Assembly (NCBI RefSeq): GCF_910587525.1
Contig: NZ_CAJULS010000138.1
Location: forward strand, 1-5,881
Direction of reading: 5' to 3'
Origin: an uncultured Oscillibacter sp.
Lineage (GTDB): Bacteria > Bacillota > Clostridia > Oscillospirales > Oscillospiraceae
DNA: 5,881 nt
The position numbers and the translations under genes are program-made. The notes under the pieces were generated by a model. That model had not been told where the DNA came from and did not search any database. It saw only the letters and a list, made by a program, of their open reading frames with translations. This document shows, piece by piece, positions 5,040 through 5,881 of this stretch (positions within the stretch are counted from its first letter, which is position 1; each line of letters begins with the position of its first letter).

Positions 5040-5450
5040 ATGGTCAGACTGATTATGGGCGTGAAGGGTTCTGGCAAGACCAAGCAGCTCATCGAATTGA
5101 TCAACAACGCGGCAAAGGACGAGCCCGGCCACGTGGTATGCATTGAGGCAAACCGCAATATGACATATGATATTCACTATCATATCCGTCTCATCGACGC
5201 GCAGGAGTACAAGCTGAACAATTATGATCTGTACCGGGGATTTATCAGCGGCCTGTACGCCGGCAATTACGACATCTCCCATGTGTTCATCGACAATCTG
5301 CTCAAGACTGTCGGCCAGGGGATCAACGGCGAGACCGAGGCGTTTTTGAATTGGCTGGATGTCTTTGGCGAGCGCAACGGCATCAAGTTTACCGTGAGCA
5401 TCAGCGCCGATGCCGCCTCCGCCACCGAGGGAATGCAGAAATTTCTGTAA
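5040..5450 (+). CDS. Small conserved P-loop ATP-binding protein of unknown function
   Basis: This is a 136-residue protein. AGGAG (5026-5030) lies nine bases before the ATG. A Walker A loop GVKGSGKT occupies residues 7-14 directly at the N-terminus, and HVFIDNL (81-87, D85) is a good Walker B strand after a beta strand at about 31-36. It ends in a conserved-looking FTVSISADAASATEGM segment. The protein is about the size of a minimal nucleotide-binding fold, with no extra domain, signal peptide or membrane helix. Similar short proteins occur in many clostridia and are sometimes misnamed as PilT-like twitching proteins, but none of the other secretion-ATPase motifs is here. NTP binding is likely; the substrate and partners are unknown. 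It is a single-gene unit between its own promoter and a strong terminator. Confidence 0.88.
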   Translation: MVRLIMGVKGSGKTKQLIELINNAAKDEPGHVVCIEANRNMTYDIHYHIRLIDAQEYKLNNYDLYRGFISGLYAGNYDISHVFIDNLLKTVGQGINGETEAFLNWLDVFGERNGIKFTVSISADAASATEGMQKFL

Positions 5451-5460
5451 GCAGACCGGA

Positions 5461-5500
5461 AAAAACCCGGCCCTGTCCATTGGGACAGGGCCGGGTTTTT
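5461..5500 (+). terminator. Long perfect terminator, probably bidirectional
   Basis: The 18-bp perfect stem pairs AAAAACCCGGCCCTGTCC (5461-5478) with GGACAGGGCCGGGTTTTT (5483-5500) around an ATTG loop. The T-run on the + strand ends the P-loop gene. The matching A-run on the left gives a T-run on the - strand, so it can also stop transcripts of the convergent genes arriving from the right. Confidence 0.92.
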
Positions 5501-5656
5501 CGGCTCCGGGAGCCCGCACCCCCGGGCCACACATCCCAAAAGAATTAGTATACCCCATAAAAATGTTGAATTATATCGCAAAATCCAATGTATTTTGCCG
5601 GATTTTGTCAAAAGAATTATATCTTTTCGAGTTAGGCCCTGTTTTTCAAACAGGAC
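5501..5656. other. AT-rich gene-free stretch with short direct and inverted repeats
   Basis: From about 5535 the base composition turns clearly AT-rich compared with everything to the left. GAATTATATC occurs twice in direct orientation (5568-5577 and 5614-5623), and AAAAGAATTA twice (5538-5547 and 5610-5619). Between the first pair, CAAAATCC (5579-5586) is the reverse complement of GGATTTTG (5600-5607), and GCAAAAT (5578-5584) is that of ATTTTGC (5592-5598), so two exclusive hairpins are possible. No convincing promoter or gene is visible on either strand. Confidence 0.5.
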
Positions 5657-5660
5657 CTAA
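5632..5660 (-). repeat. Hairpin overlapping the stop codon of the small minus-strand ORF
   Basis: TTAGG (5632-5636) pairs with CCTAA (5656-5660) and CCTGTTT (5638-5644) with AAACAGG (5648-5654); one C.A mismatch separates the two blocks and the loop is TTC. On the - strand it begins at the end of the small ORF and includes its TAG. There is no T-run on either side, so it is not a typical intrinsic terminator. The ends (TTAGG/CCTAA) resemble those of the leader hairpin at 1378-1404. Confidence 0.55.
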
Positions 5661-5779
5661 AGTCTGACTTCGTTTTCGACTTTTCCTCTCAAAGATGATA
5701 AGCCATCATCAACCTTCTGCCGCGCTTTTTTCGCCTTGCTCTGACGGATGCTCGGCGCTTCCGTACCGTCACGGCTCAA
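5657..5779 (-). CDS. Possible 40-residue small protein, or frameshifted C-terminal tail of the preceding gene
   Basis: On the - strand a TTG at 5779-5777 opens 40 codons ending with TAG at 5659-5657. An excellent ribosome site, AAGGAGGTG, ends seven bases before the TTG. The product is strongly charged (SIRQSKAKKARQKVDDGLSS, then LRGKVENEVRL) and predicted helical; I do not recognise it. It overlaps the end of the upstream minus-strand frame by 11 bases. Reading the upstream frame into this one after removing a single base near 5771 gives a smooth ...VFEPDGTEAPS join, so the two could be one gene broken by a one-base insertion, or joined by ribosomal frameshifting. Codons (TTA, TCT, AGA, AAA) are AT-richer than those of the genes to the left. 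Confidence 0.45.
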   Translation of the reverse strand: MSRDGTEAPSIRQSKAKKARQKVDDGLSSLRGKVENEVRL

Positions 5780-5881
5780 AAACCACCTCCTTCCCGTCCG
5801 ATTTTAGAATCATGGTAACTTTCTCGCCGTCATAACCAACAGACAGGGCCGGGTCATTTGAAATCTTCAGACTGTGGGCGC
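5769..5881 (-). CDS. C-terminus of an unrecognised minus-strand gene (5' end outside the window)
   Basis: Reading the - strand from base 5879 gives 36 residues to a TGA at 5771-5769, including AHSLKISNDPALSVGYDGEK and MILKSDGKEVVFEP. The pattern alternates hydrophobic and charged residues, like a short beta-rich tail. The other two - strand frames hit stops early in this stretch, which supports this one as coding. I cannot name the family. It runs convergent to the P-loop gene, with the bidirectional terminator at 5461-5500 between them. The last codons contain the ribosome site of the overlapping 40-codon ORF. The frame may be truncated by a single-base shift. Confidence 0.55.
   Translation of the reverse strand, partial: AHSLKISNDPALSVGYDGEKVTMILKSDGKEVVFEP

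Noticed and set aside
5568..5623. TATAAT on the - strand in both copies of the GAATTATATC repeat as promoters
   Set aside because: No acceptable -35 hexamer lies 16-18 bases upstream on the - strand of either copy, and no gene follows on that strand before the terminator.
5410..5667. Open frame of 85 codons on the + strand across the P-loop gene's terminator
   Set aside because: It starts inside the P-loop gene, translates the terminator and AT-rich spacer, and has no ribosome site or recognisable features.

Overview
The window reads as chromosomal DNA of a G+C-rich, low-GC-phylum gut anaerobe, most like the Oscillospiraceae (Flavonifractor / Pseudoflavonifractor / Lawsonibacter type). This is an inference from three things: strongly GC-biased codons together with consensus SigA-type promoters and AGGAG-type ribosome sites; the protein types present (clostridial GltA/NfnB-like flavoprotein, DacF-like carboxypeptidase, DUF2085 membrane protein, small conserved P-loop protein); and short intergenic gaps with clear intrinsic terminators. 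No rRNA, tRNA, CRISPR array or transposase gene is visible.

Layout, left to right, mostly on the + strand. 1-275 is the C-terminus of a glutamate synthase small-subunit / NfnB-type flavoprotein, followed by a hairpin terminator. 340-1158 encodes an orphan protein with two membrane segments and a helical repeat-like cytosolic part. 1159-1470 is a gene-free stretch holding a 3' hairpin, a near-consensus promoter and a remarkable set of nested perfect and near-perfect palindromes. 1471-2110 is a two-gene overlapping unit (zinc-ribbon membrane protein, then DUF2085 protein) closed by a strong terminator. 2265-3392 is a secreted D-alanyl-D-alanine carboxypeptidase whose start codon lies inside an 11-bp stem. 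3526-4860 is glucose-6-phosphate isomerase with its own promoter and terminator. 5040-5450 is a small conserved P-loop ATPase-like protein with its own promoter and a long, bidirectional-looking terminator. 5501-5656 is an AT-rich gene-free stretch with short repeats. From 5881 down to 5657 on the - strand come the end of an unrecognised gene and a 40-codon ORF overlapping it, which is either a separate small gene or the frameshifted tail of the first.

The genes are mostly independent housekeeping units: nitrogen/redox metabolism, cell-wall maturation and glycolysis. They do not form one pathway. No new multi-gene system is evident. The most unusual material is non-coding: (a) the ~140-bp palindrome-rich leader before the zinc-ribbon/DUF2085 pair, (b) the start-codon hairpin with a competing anti-Shine-Dalgarno pairing before the carboxypeptidase, and (c) the compositionally different right end with a possible +1/-1 frame disruption. 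All of these are seen directly in the sequence, but their function is inferred.
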